A stretch of 64,000 bases of DNA from Cohaesibacter gelatinilyticus (GTDB lineage: Bacteria; Pseudomonadota; Alphaproteobacteria; Rhizobiales; Cohaesibacteraceae). The position numbers and the translations under genes are program-made. Below, piece after piece: positions 36,313 through 45,237 of this stretch (position 1 is the first letter of the stretch; each line of letters begins with the position of its first letter). A model generated the notes under the pieces. That model did not search any database. It was not told where the DNA came from and saw only the letters and a program-made list of their open reading frames with translations. The DNA lies in assembly GCF_900215605.1 (NCBI RefSeq), contig NZ_OBEL01000005.1, positions 124,001 to 188,000 of the forward strand, in the 5' to 3' direction.

Positions 36313-37824
36313 CTAATCGAGTTGGGAAAGGGTGCGCTGAACAGCATCCTGCCAACCGGCATATTTGCGGGTTCGGGTTTCCTCATCCATGGAGGCATCG
36401 AACCGCCGCTCAAGATTCCAGCTTTTGGCAAAGACTTCAGGGGCTGGATAGAAGCCAACCTGATAACCAGCCAGATAAGCGGCACCAAGCGCCGTTGTCT
36501 CCAGCACTTGCGGGCGATCAACTGGCGCATTCAAAAGATCTGAGAGGAACTGCATGGTCCAGTCAGAGGCCACCATGCCGCCATCGACGCGCAACACAGT
36601 TTCACCTTCTGTCTGTCCACTGGCTGCCCAGTCTTTTTGCATGGCAGTCAGCAGATCACGTGTCTGATAACAAACGGCTTCCAGAGCGGCTCGTGCGAGC
36701 TCATTTGGTCCTGTACCGCGAGTGAGACCATAAAGTGCGCCACGGCAATCCGCATCCCAATAAGGAGCCCCCATGCCGACAAAGGCAGGTACGAGATAGA
36801 CATCCTGGTTGTTGTCAGCTGCTTCGGCCATGGTGCCGGTCTGACCAGCATGTTCGACAACCTTCAAGCCATCACGCAGCCACTGAACAGCAGCACCAGC
36901 CACAAAGATCGAGCCCTCCAGCGCATAGGTTGGCTTGCCATCAAACTGGTAGGCGATGGTGGTGAGCAGGCGGTTCTCGGAGATGGTTGGAGCATCCCCA
37001 ATATTGAGCAAGGCAAAGCAGCCGGTGCCATAGGTGGATTTCATCATGCCCGCCTCAAAACAGGCCTGACCAATGGTCGCTGCCTGCTGATCGCCTGCAA
37101 TGCCCGCAATGGGAATGGAACCACCAAACAGATCTGGGGCACTTTCGCCAAAGTCAGCAGCGCAATCCATGACCTTGGGAAGAGCCAAACCTTCTGGAAT
37201 GGAGAGTAGATCAAGCAGATCCTTGCTCCATTCGCCTTTCGTGATGTCATACAGCATGCTGCGTGAGGCATTGGTGGCATCGGTTGCATGCACGTTGCCG
37301 CCAGTCAGACGCCAAAGCAGGAAGCTATCGACCGTACCAAAGGCCAGTTCGCCCGCTTCGGCGCGCGCACGTGCCCCTGCGACATTGTCCAAAATCCAGG
37401 CCACTTTAGTGCCCGAGAAATAAGGATCGAGCAGCAGGCCGGTTGTCTTGGTGACCAGAGCTTCGTGCCCTGCTTCCTTCAGGCCTTTGCAGAAATCAGA
37501 GGTTCGGCGATCCTGCCAGACAATGGCTGGATAAATGGCTTTGCCACTGGCTTTGTCCCAAACCAAGGTGGTTTCGCGCTGATTGGTGATACCAATCGCA
37601 GCGATATCCTTGGCACCGATATAGAGCTTGGCCATGGCCTCGCGGCAGGTCTCGACAACGGTCTGCCAGATCTCTTCCGGATCATGCTCCACCCAACCGC
37701 TATCGGGGAAATGCTGAGTGAATTCCTTCTGCGCCATCGCACGAATTTGATAGCGATCATCAAACAGAATAGCACGTGATGAGGTCGTACCCTGATCAAT
37801 GGACAATATGTAGGATTTGCTCAT
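36313..37824 (-). CDS. glpK: Glycerol kinase
   Basis: 503 residues, FGGY kinase. Phosphorylates glycerol to sn-glycerol-3-phosphate in the cytoplasm. The N-terminal ATPase motif is [15 protein letters not shown], the glycerol-binding region [11 protein letters not shown] and ITNQRETT, and the C-terminal [15 protein letters not shown] 37824 follows GGGGGAGAG. It lies 47 bp after glpD in a glpR-glpD-glpK operon; no GlpF is seen in the window. Confidence 0.96.
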   Translation of the reverse strand: MSKSYILSIDQGTTSSRAILFDDRYQIRAMAQKEFTQHFPDSGWVEHDPEEIWQTVVETCREAMAKLYIGAKDIAAIGITNQRETTLVWDKASGKAIYPAIVWQDRRTSDFCKGLKEAGHEALVTKTTGLLLDPYFSGTKVAWILDNVAGARARAEAGELAFGTVDSFLLWRLTGGNVHATDATNASRSMLYDITKGEWSKDLLDLLSIPEGLALPKVMDCAADFGESAPDLFGGSIPIAGIAGDQQAATIGQACFEAGMMKSTYGTGCFALLNIGDAPTISENRLLTTIAYQFDGKPTYALEGSIFVAGAAVQWLRDGLKVVEHAGQTGTMAEAADNNQDVYLVPAFVGMGAPYWDADCRGALYGLTRGTGPNELARAALEAVCYQTRDLLTAMQKDWAASGQTEGETVLRVDGGMVASDWTMQFLSDLLNAPVDRPQVLETTALGAAYLAGYQVGFYPAPEVFAKSWNLERRFDASMDEETRTRKYAGWQDAVQRTLSQLD

Positions 37825-37871
37825 TCTCTCCCCCGGATCTTTTTTCTCGATGACCATTTGCAGCCAGCAAA

Positions 37872-39398
37872 TCAGGCCTGCTTTGCATTGCCACTATGAG
37901 CTGTTTCCAGATAAAGCTGCAAGGCGTCCCGTTGGCTTTTGTCCAGATGCAAACCACGCTTGGTGCGGCGATAAAGAATGTCCTCGGCGCTCACTGCCCA
38001 TTCGTTGGTCGTCAGATACTTGATTTCACGCTCATAAAGATCCGAGCCAAAGCACTGGCCGAGATCATCAAGGCTTTTGGCATCTCCCAGCAAGGTCCAT
38101 GCATAGGTGCCATAGAGACGCAGCAGACGCTTGACATGGCGCGGATCAAGGAAGGAATAATCGGAACTTAGGCTCGCCAGTTTGGCGTCAAAATCTTGTG
38201 GTGCGAATTCTCCGCCTGGCAGGTTGACTTCGCGCGTCCATGGTTTCCCTTTGGCACCCAATGCTTCTTCAATCTTGCCAAGAGCGGATTCTGCCAGTCT
38301 GCGATAGGTGGTGATCTTGCCGCCAAAGATATGAAGGGCAGGAGCGATATTTTTGTCGGAGCCACCTTCAAGCTTCAGGATATAGTCGCGGGTCGCTTCC
38401 TGAGCTGCACTGGCACCATCATCATAAAGCGGGCGAACGCCGGAATATGTCCAAACCACATCGTCAGACTTGATCTCAGCGGTGAAATATTCGCTCGCCG
38501 CAGCACAAAGATAGTCAATCTCTGTCTGACTGATTTCAACCTTGGTCAGGCTCTTGTCATAGTCCTGATCGGTGGTGCCAATCAGGGTGAAGTCTTCCTC
38601 GTAAGGGATGGCAAAAATGATGCGGCCATCTTTGTTCTGGAAGATGTAGCAGCGGTCATGATCGAACAATTTTGGCACCACAATATGGCTGCCTTGCACG
38701 AGACGCACATTCTTCACATCTGGTCGGCCCATGGCATCATTGAGGATATCATCCACCCATGGCCCGGCGGCGTTGATCACCATCCGGGCCTTATGGGTTG
38801 CTTGCTCACCACTGAGCTGATCTTGCGTAACGATTTCCCAATGATCCGATAGCTGTTTGGCAGACACGACCTTGGTACGGGTCAGAATGTTCGCGCCTTT
38901 TTCACGGGCGTCCATGGCGTTGAGCACAACGAGGCGGGCATCATTGACCCAGCAATCGGAATATTCAAAGCCTTTGGTGAAGAGCGGCTTCAAAGGCTCA
39001 CCGACGGCATCTTGGCGCATGTCGACATCTTTGGTGCCGGGAAGCAATTTGCGACCACCCAGATGATCATACATGAACAGGCCAAGACGCAGGAACCATG
39101 CCGGACGCAGGCCTTTGTGATGCGGGAGGACAAACCGTAAAGGCCAAATGATATGAGGCGCATTGCCGAGCAAAACTTCACGCTCTTTCAGTGCTTCGCG
39201 CACCAGTCGGAATTCATAATGCTCCAGATAACGCAAGCCGCCATGGATCAGTTTGGTGGAGGCAGAAGAGGTCGCGCTGGCCAGATCATTCATTTCGGCC
39301 AATGTCACGCTATAGCCGCGTCCCACGGCATCGCGGGCTATGCCGCAGCCATTGATACCGCCGCCAATAACGAAAATGTCCTGGATCGCTTGAACCAT
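37872..39398 (-). CDS. glpD: Aerobic glycerol-3-phosphate dehydrogenase
   Basis: 508 residues, membrane-associated FAD enzyme oxidising glycerol-3-phosphate to DHAP and passing electrons to quinone. The FAD motif is [16 protein letters not shown] at the N-terminus; [20 protein letters not shown] and GAAGPWVDD-like (here NAAGPWVDD) are family segments. The ATG at 39398 overlaps the glpR stop (TGATG), so translation is coupled; a GTG one codon earlier is possible. Confidence 0.95.
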   Translation of the reverse strand: MVQAIQDIFVIGGGINGCGIARDAVGRGYSVTLAEMNDLASATSSASTKLIHGGLRYLEHYEFRLVREALKEREVLLGNAPHIIWPLRFVLPHHKGLRPAWFLRLGLFMYDHLGGRKLLPGTKDVDMRQDAVGEPLKPLFTKGFEYSDCWVNDARLVVLNAMDAREKGANILTRTKVVSAKQLSDHWEIVTQDQLSGEQATHKARMVINAAGPWVDDILNDAMGRPDVKNVRLVQGSHIVVPKLFDHDRCYIFQNKDGRIIFAIPYEEDFTLIGTTDQDYDKSLTKVEISQTEIDYLCAAASEYFTAEIKSDDVVWTYSGVRPLYDDGASAAQEATRDYILKLEGGSDKNIAPALHIFGGKITTYRRLAESALGKIEEALGAKGKPWTREVNLPGGEFAPQDFDAKLASLSSDYSFLDPRHVKRLLRLYGTYAWTLLGDAKSLDDLGQCFGSDLYEREIKYLTTNEWAVSAEDILYRRTKRGLHLDKSQRDALQLYLETAHSGNAKQA

Positions 39399-40204
39399 CA
39401 CTCACTAATCTCTGGTTGGGCCGCAGCCTGATTTTTTTGGTGTTCAGCAATGACCAATTGCACCTTGTGGGTCTCGCACAATGCTACGATCTCTTCACTA
39501 GGGGCTTTGTCAGTCACAAACACATCAATGTCGGATAGATGAGCGATACAGACAGGAGCCTGTCGCTCGAATTTCATATGGTCGCAGACCAGAATGGTCT
39601 TACGGGCATGCTTGATAATGGCTTTGGCCGCGCGCACTTCGCGATAGTCGAAATCAAGCAGCGAGCCGTCCTGATCAATGGCCGAAGTGCCGATGATGGC
39701 GTAATCCACCTTGAACTGACGGATGAAATCTACGCTGCTTTCCCCAACGATGCCGCCATCAGAGCGGCGCACCATGCCGCCAGCAATGATCAGATCCAGT
39801 CCGTCAACGGCATGCAGGATATTGGCGACATTGATATTGTTGGTGATCACCATAAGGCCACTATGATGGCGAAGCGCATGGGCGACCTGCTCGGTGGTCG
39901 TGCCAATATTCAGAATGAGGGAGCTGTTGTCCGGAATAAGCTGGGCTGCAACCTGACCGATGGCGGCTTTATTTTCGCTCGCCAGAAGTCGCCGCGCCTC
40001 ATAGGCCAGATTGGCAACGCCGGACGGATAAATCGCGCCACCATGTACCCGCTCCAATAGCTCGCGATCACAAAGCAGGTTCAAATCCTTGCGAATGGTC
40101 TGAGGGGTGACATCGAAGTGAGAGGCAAGGCCGTCCACATCCACACGCCCCTGACTCTTGGCAAGGCTCAATATATCGCTTTGTCTTGGTAAAAGCGGAT
40201 CCAT
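39398..40204 (-). CDS. glpR: DeoR/GlpR-family transcriptional repressor
   Basis: 268 residues. An N-terminal DeoR winged helix (about 4-58, LPRQSDILSLAKSQGRVDVD, VTPQTIRKDLNLL) and a sugar-phosphate-sensing domain with NIGTTTEQVAHAL. In glp operons this repressor is released by glycerol-3-phosphate. ATG 40204 has GGAG 6 nt upstream; an in-frame ATG at 40216 also exists. It is the first gene of the operon and faces a block of phased TTCG repeats about 57-96 bp upstream, so it is probably autoregulated. Confidence 0.92.
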   Translation of the reverse strand: MDPLLPRQSDILSLAKSQGRVDVDGLASHFDVTPQTIRKDLNLLCDRELLERVHGGAIYPSGVANLAYEARRLLASENKAAIGQVAAQLIPDNSSLILNIGTTTEQVAHALRHHSGLMVITNNINVANILHAVDGLDLIIAGGMVRRSDGGIVGESSVDFIRQFKVDYAIIGTSAIDQDGSLLDFDYREVRAAKAIIKHARKTILVCDHMKFERQAPVCIAHLSDIDVFVTDKAPSEEIVALCETHKVQLVIAEHQKNQAAAQPEISE

Positions 40205-40606
40205 CAAAATCTCCATGATCTCTTGCGAGATTTAGTCATTTTGATTTCGAAAAGTCAATATTTAAGTTCGTATTTATTCGTTTTAGTTCATTTAAGTTCG
40301 TTTTAGGCAATTGAATGAAAGCCAGTCCAAAGTTGAAATAAGGCTGGCTTGTCATTTTCGAGCTTGTCACGGCTGTTGACGCGTTGCTGTGATGACAACA
40401 TCACGAACGCAAATGCATTGTGATTGCGGATATATGAGCAGAATATCGCAGGCGATATCGTCGGTCCTTAGCTTGTCTTTGGGCCATATCTGATGGCCAA
40501 TCTAAAAATGGAGTTCCTCTTTTCCGAAACCTCAAAAGCCTTCGAAAGACCTCCGGATGCAACAGATCTTGATAAGGTTTACATGGGGATGTAGGCCAAG
40601 ATGCTT
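40205..40606. other. Region between glpR and the araC-like gene
   Basis: About 400 bp. The part next to glpR carries the operator repeats (40261-40305). The remainder up to the AraC gene stop shows no gene, terminator or recognisable repeat. Confidence 0.4.
40261..40305 (-). promoter_or_regulatory. Candidate GlpR operator: 10-bp phased TTCG/TTCA repeats
   Basis: Four successive 10-mers: TTTAAGTTCG, TATTTATTCG, TTTTAGTTCA, TTTAAGTTCG, then TTTTA. The TTCG/TTCA cores start at 40267, 40277, 40287 and 40297, exactly one helical turn apart. DeoR-type repressors bind repeats containing TTCG-like cores, so this is the likely GlpR operator overlapping the glpRDK promoter. Confidence 0.65.
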
Positions 40607-41611
40607 CTACCAACCGCCGATGACTTCACTAGGGGAAACCCCAAAATGGCGTTTGAAGGCGGTTGAGAAATTGGCAGGGCCTCCATATCCAGCCAAAAAG
40701 GCAGCCTCTGCAATTGTGACGCCTTCAATTTCAAGAGCATGACGGGCCTTTTCCATCCGCCATCTCCGAATGAAATCGGATACCGATGCGCCATAATGGC
40801 CTTGGCAGAGGCGTTGTAAGGTATTGACGCTAACACCTGCTGCATCTGCCAAATCGGCCGCTTTGATATTGTCGGTTGAATGGTGCTCCAGATAAGTTTC
40901 AATACGTGTAATTCGCTGGTGATCCTGGGGTCTGAGCTGATTATTGGTGACTTTTATTTCTGGGCGCAAAATTTGCGCAAAGGCCTCGGCAATCAAGCTG
41001 AATACTCGACTCTGGACATAGAGCTTGAGCAAGAAACGGGGGAGGTCAGGTGGATGAATGATCTGCTCGGCCCATGCCAGAGCTGCGGGGCTGGGATCCC
41101 AGCTCTTGCAAGCCATATGGCAATCAGTGAACTGCTTGATGAGATGAGCTTCATCAGGTTCACCAAGATCTTGTTGATTGAGCCATTCATGGCTCATGCT
41201 GATGATAACTTTGCGAACACGGTCGCCTTTTCTCACCTTGCGCTGAAAGCTTTCCTGTCGGATCTGAGAGAAGATTGAAGCGACTGGCTGCCATTGTCCA
41301 TTTTCAGGGGAGCGTTTTGGCATGGGAACCATTTGTTCGCCAATGCGCGCATCAATATCCCCCTCAAGGAAAAGACGAACCCCGATATGGGCTGACGTAT
41401 TGGTTTTGATTGTCAGATCATCCAGCTCTTGGGAGTCTGAAAAGTGAACAGCCAAGCCGCAGTCCAACTCAATGTTATCACTGCTGCCGAGGATTACTTT
41501 TGTGGCCGGTGGCAAGCCTTCTTCCAGCCAGATTTCACCAGATTCTTTGCTGCGATCATAAAGATCACCTGCCGTTACAAAAGACCGTTTGGGAGTCCAA
41601 AGGCTACTCAT
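40607..41611 (-). CDS. AraC-family transcriptional regulator
   Basis: 334 residues. An N-terminal ligand/oligomerisation domain (about 1-220) and a C-terminal double HTH (about 235-334: IKAADLADAAGVSVNTLQRL, then VTIAEAAFLAGYGGPANFST and FGVSPSEV). ATG 41611 is chosen for GGAGAG 8-10 nt upstream; an in-frame ATG at 41662 lacks a site. It is divergent from a TonB-dependent receptor gene, an arrangement typical of PchR/YbtA-like AraC activators of siderophore or heme receptors, so it probably controls that receptor. Confidence 0.88.
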   Translation of the reverse strand: MSSLWTPKRSFVTAGDLYDRSKESGEIWLEEGLPPATKVILGSSDNIELDCGLAVHFSDSQELDDLTIKTNTSAHIGVRLFLEGDIDARIGEQMVPMPKRSPENGQWQPVASIFSQIRQESFQRKVRKGDRVRKVIISMSHEWLNQQDLGEPDEAHLIKQFTDCHMACKSWDPSPAALAWAEQIIHPPDLPRFLLKLYVQSRVFSLIAEAFAQILRPEIKVTNNQLRPQDHQRITRIETYLEHHSTDNIKAADLADAAGVSVNTLQRLCQGHYGASVSDFIRRWRMEKARHALEIEGVTIAEAAFLAGYGGPANFSTAFKRHFGVSPSEVIGGW

Positions 41612-41780
41612 AAGGTATCTCTCCAATTGTGGTCCTCTGAATCCTGCTTGCTCGAAAATCATTCATCAATACACGCAAAAGCAGTGTTTGACCGTGCCAT
41701 GGTGGAGTTGCAAAAAGCTTTGGTGCTTTGGCAAATGCATTCCATCTAGCCATCCCGAGCCAGCCTTTTGTATCTAAATA

Positions 41781-41795
41781 TGACAATAATAATCA
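41781..41795. promoter_or_regulatory. Candidate RirA operator upstream of second TonB receptor
   Basis: TGACAATAATAATCA fits TGA-N9-TCA, 94 bp before the receptor ATG in the 277-bp divergent AraC/receptor region. It would put this receptor under the same iron control as the heme island. Confidence 0.5.
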
Positions 41796-41888
41796 AGTTT
41801 TGGGGTGAAAAAATACCTCAAGCCAGCCGCTCTCGATTGTAAGTCATGCAGACAACGGGTCTGTGGCAAAAAATACAGGTGTTGGGAT

Positions 41889-43880
41889 ATGCAGCGTCAA
41901 ACACAATTTTCCAGGTTCCTGTTGGTGACCGTCAGTGCCCTGGCCTTGGTCACTGCATCGGATCTGACAGTTCTTCAGGCTCAGGAAGTTCATAATCTCT
42001 CCGAAATTGTCGTTTCAGGTGAGCAGGAAGCAGACAATCAGGCTATGGAAAGCGATGAGGTGATCGGCGAAGAGGAGCTGAATGTTCTGAATGCACAGAC
42101 TGTTCAGGACTTGTTTGCTGCGACGCCGGCCATTGTCGTTGCGGGTGGTACAAGTGCTGCCCAAAAATTCTATCTGCATGGTATTGATCAGGCCAAGGTG
42201 AATATTGTGATTGATGGCGCGCGTCAACGAAGTGGTGTCTGGCATCACACATCCGGTGATATTGGTATCGAACCAGCCTTCCTGAAGCAAGTTGATGTGA
42301 AATCCGGTGTCTCCCCTGCTGACGCCGGGCCAGGTGCCTTAGCCGGAACCATTGCGTTTGAAACCAAAGACGCCAAGGATCTCTTGCTGCCAGGGCAGAC
42401 AATGGGTGGTCTTATCTCGGCTGGCTATCAGAGCAATTCCAGCACCTATCAGGTAACGGGTTCCGCTTATGGCATGCATGATGGTTTCGAGCTTGTTGGT
42501 ATCGTGAAACATGCTCAGGGCAGCACCTACAAAGATGGCGGCGGCCATGAGGAGTTGGGCACGGATCCAGATGTCTGGAATGGTCTTGGCAAACTGGCCT
42601 ATGAGTCCGATGGTGGCCATCGTTTCTCACTGAGTGCAGAGCGCTTTTCTGACACTGGTTTGCGTCGCCTACGTGCGGACATGAACCTCAATGGTGCAGT
42701 CAATTATAACGAGCACACCAATACGCGCACCACAGTCACTGCGAAATATGTCAATACGCAGGGCGGCGGGATGTTTGATCCTGAAATCCTGCTCTATATG
42801 AACCGCAACGAAATTGAACGTCCCTTTGGCAATTATGCGCGCTATAGTGGTGATTTCAATTCCGACATGGTCGAGTTTGGCGGTAAAGCCGTCAACAAGT
42901 TCCATTTTGCTCTGGGCACGATCACGGCAGGCGTTGATTTTTACAACAATCATATCGATCTGGAGCGTTTCTACAGCAAGGATACCTTGGATGAGACCAT
43001 CACCAATATTGGTGGTCTGGTGCAGGCACGTCTGAAGCCTATGGATCGTTTGGAAATCTCCACGGGCATTCGTGTAGACTTCCAAAGCTATGATGCGGTC
43101 GATGGGCAGGCATTTGATAATGTCGGTTTCTCACCAAATTTCTCTGCCAGTTTTGAAATTCTTGATGGGTTGAAGTTTAATGCAGGTGCCGCATCCGACT
43201 TTGGTGGCTTGGAGCCGAGTGAAATGGCGCTTTATGCATCTGCATCGCCTTACAGCTATGCAGCTAATCTCAAACCAACCCGCTCGAATAGTTTTGAAGC
43301 GGGACTGAGCTACCAAAAGGATGGTTGGACGGCAGCTGCAAAGGTCTTTCATACGCGCATGAGCAACCCGATTGCGTATGACTATACCAATTGGCCTGCA
43401 TCTGGTGCTCGTGTGAATGGTGCAGACCTGGTTAGCTCAGGCTTTGATGTCTCAGCCCGGTATGATTGGGCCAACGCCTATGTTTCTGCAGCTTTTACCC
43501 ATACGGATGTGAAATATGACGGAAAGGTATCTGGCCTCGTTTACAACACCTCTACGACGGTGGGGGATATGCTCACTCTTCAAGGGGCCTATACCTTCAC
43601 AGATCTTGATCTGACCCTTGGTGCAAAATCACAGATCGCATTCGATATTGATGAACCAAGCCTTGGCACACCAGATGATCTGGAAGGCTATCAGGTGATT
43701 GATCTGTTCGCTGAATATAAGCCGGAGAAAATGCTGGAAGGGTTCACGCTTCGTGCCGATGTAACCAATCTGCTGGATCAGAAATATGTTGCTCGTGGGA
43801 CACGTCTGAATGGCTCTCGTTGGGAGCCGGTTCACAGCCCGGGCCGTTCATTCAACATCACTGCGACCAAGAAGTTCTGA
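41889..43880 (+). CDS. TonB-dependent outer-membrane receptor (iron/heme/siderophore)
   Basis: 663 residues. Signal peptide (about 1-31, ending VLQAQ), TonB box LSEIVVSGE, plug domain with VNIVIDGARQRSGVWHHTSG and VKSGVSPADAGPGALAGTIA, and a barrel ending in NITATKKF with the terminal Phe. The plug sequence resembles heme/hemoglobin and related small-ligand receptors, but the substrate cannot be fixed. ATG 41889 is preceded by AGGTG. It is divergent from an AraC regulator and followed by a DUF2218 gene after a 13-bp hairpin. Confidence 0.88.
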   Translation: MQRQTQFSRFLLVTVSALALVTASDLTVLQAQEVHNLSEIVVSGEQEADNQAMESDEVIGEEELNVLNAQTVQDLFAATPAIVVAGGTSAAQKFYLHGIDQAKVNIVIDGARQRSGVWHHTSGDIGIEPAFLKQVDVKSGVSPADAGPGALAGTIAFETKDAKDLLLPGQTMGGLISAGYQSNSSTYQVTGSAYGMHDGFELVGIVKHAQGSTYKDGGGHEELGTDPDVWNGLGKLAYESDGGHRFSLSAERFSDTGLRRLRADMNLNGAVNYNEHTNTRTTVTAKYVNTQGGGMFDPEILLYMNRNEIERPFGNYARYSGDFNSDMVEFGGKAVNKFHFALGTITAGVDFYNNHIDLERFYSKDTLDETITNIGGLVQARLKPMDRLEISTGIRVDFQSYDAVDGQAFDNVGFSPNFSASFEILDGLKFNAGAASDFGGLEPSEMALYASASPYSYAANLKPTRSNSFEAGLSYQKDGWTAAAKVFHTRMSNPIAYDYTNWPASGARVNGADLVSSGFDVSARYDWANAYVSAAFTHTDVKYDGKVSGLVYNTSTTVGDMLTLQGAYTFTDLDLTLGAKSQIAFDIDEPSLGTPDDLEGYQVIDLFAEYKPEKMLEGFTLRADVTNLLDQKYVARGTRLNGSRWEPVHSPGRSFNITATKKF

Positions 43881-43918
43881 TTATTGTAGAAAATAATACT
43901 CAACTTTCTTGTTTGAAA

Positions 43919-43947
43919 GAAAGCCAGATGCTATGCATCTGGCTTTC
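43919..43947 (+). terminator. Intercistronic hairpin between receptor and DUF2218 gene
   Basis: A perfect 13-bp stem GAAAGCCAGATGC / GCATCTGGCTTTC with a 3-nt loop, 38 nt after the receptor stop and 27 nt before the DUF2218 start. There is no good T-run, so it may be a partial terminator or an mRNA-stability element lowering expression of the second gene. Confidence 0.6.
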
Positions 43948-43974
43948 ATACTTGCATTTCAAAGGACCACAATC

Positions 43975-44280
43975 ATGTATGCAATCACTGCAAGGGCCGA
44001 GACCGAATTTGCCTCCAAATATCTGCAGCAGCTTTGCAAGCATTTTGCCCATAAGGTTCCCTCAACTTATGATGAGACCAGCGGAAAAGTGGAGTTCCCC
44101 ATGGGTGACTGCACCATGCAAGCGACCTCAGGTGTGCTCACTGTTACATGTCATTCCGAAGAAAGAGACGGTGTTACTCAGATGGGCCAGATCATCGACA
44201 AACATCTCGAGCGTTTTGCCTGGAAGGAAAAGCTGGAGTTGACCTGGGAGAATACAGAAAGCGCTGTTCAGGAAGCTTGA
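43975..44280 (+). CDS. DUF2218 domain protein
   Basis: 101 residues, DUF2218 family (YLQQLCKHFAHKVPSTYDE and the later Phe/Gly-containing core FPMGDCTMQAT). Family members are small alpha-beta proteins often found beside iron or siderophore genes; the biochemical role is unknown. The ATG at 43975 follows AAAGGA. It appears to be the second gene of the AraC-controlled receptor unit and is convergent with a LysR gene only 6 bp away. Confidence 0.8.
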   Translation: MYAITARAETEFASKYLQQLCKHFAHKVPSTYDETSGKVEFPMGDCTMQATSGVLTVTCHSEERDGVTQMGQIIDKHLERFAWKEKLELTWENTESAVQEA

Positions 44281-44286
44281 ATTCTC

Positions 44287-45159
44287 TCAGGAAGCCGATG
44301 TCGATCCAAGCAAGTCGAATAGCGGGCGTAATTTCTCGCTATTCTCCGGTTCCCAAATCAGCCTGGTTCTGTTTCGAGAGAAACGCTTGGGAAGCTTGTG
44401 GGCTCTGACGTCCTTGGAGGCCGTCATCGTTTCGAGGACTGCTTCGGGAACAATGCCGCAACCGGATCCAGCAGCGGCCCAGGCGATCATGCTCTGATAG
44501 CTGTTGATTTCCACCACCTTTTCAATCGTGGCTGAATGATCGGCAAACCATTCCTCCAATACCTTGCGATAAGCGCATCCCTCCTCAAAGGCTAGAATGC
44601 TGGACTGGGTGAGATCGGAAGCGGTTTTGACTGATGGATGATCCTGTTGCGTGATCAAAACCAGATCCTCTTGGAAAATGTCCTGGCCTTCCAGATCTGC
44701 AATGGAACAGGGATCTCCGATAAAGGCAGCGTCAAGACGATGGTCCCGTACCTGCCGCACCAGATCATCCGTTGCTCCTGACGTGACCTTCAGGGGTATA
44801 TCAGGGTAAAGATCATGAAACTCGGTAAGCTTTGGCAAGAGCCGAGTGATCAATGTGCTTTCCATGGTGCCAAGGCGAATGGGGCCGTGGATCCATGTAT
44901 TCTTCATCGCATATTCAATGTCGGCCGCCAAAGTCAGCAGACGTTCTGCATGCTTGAAAAATGTTTGTCCGGCGTCGGTCAGAACAAGCGATCGACCCCG
45001 CCGCTCAAACAATATCACTCCAAGACGCGTTTCCAGCTGTTTGATACGTGTGGTGACATTGCTTTGAACTCTATGCAGTTTTTCAGCAGCCCGCACGATG
45101 CCGCCTTCGTGGACGACAGCACAAAATATTTCCAGTGAATCCAGATCAAAGCTTCTCAT
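44287..45159 (-). CDS. LysR-family transcriptional regulator
   Basis: 290 residues. N-terminal winged HTH (about 1-62, LEIFCAVVHEGGIVRAAEKL, RVQSNVTTRIKQLE) and a periplasmic-binding-like effector domain of the CysB/LysR type (about 90-285). It is divergent from a nitronate monooxygenase-like gene with a 78-bp shared region, so it probably regulates that gene and itself. ATG 45159 is chosen by homology of the N-terminus; the nearest good purine site (AAGGAAG) is farther upstream than usual, leaving the start less certain. Confidence 0.88.
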   Translation of the reverse strand: MRSFDLDSLEIFCAVVHEGGIVRAAEKLHRVQSNVTTRIKQLETRLGVILFERRGRSLVLTDAGQTFFKHAERLLTLAADIEYAMKNTWIHGPIRLGTMESTLITRLLPKLTEFHDLYPDIPLKVTSGATDDLVRQVRDHRLDAAFIGDPCSIADLEGQDIFQEDLVLITQQDHPSVKTASDLTQSSILAFEEGCAYRKVLEEWFADHSATIEKVVEINSYQSMIAWAAAGSGCGIVPEAVLETMTASKDVRAHKLPKRFSRNRTRLIWEPENSEKLRPLFDLLGSTSAS

Positions 45160-45216
45160 TTTGAGAATGTATCTTCCTTTTAATTCATTTGTAAGCACTA
45201 AATTGAAGCTCTAGAG

Positions 45217-45236
45217 TTCCTCCCAAATGGGAGGAA
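45217..45236 (+). promoter_or_regulatory. Inverted repeat enclosing the Shine-Dalgarno sequence
   Basis: TTCCTCCC-AAAT-GGGAGGAA is a perfect 8-bp inverted repeat with a 4-nt centre. Its right arm contains the entire GGGAGG ribosome-binding site, and the ATG begins one nucleotide after it. In mRNA the site would be sequestered; as DNA it could be a regulator-binding palindrome. Confidence 0.6.
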
Positions 45237-45237
45237 A

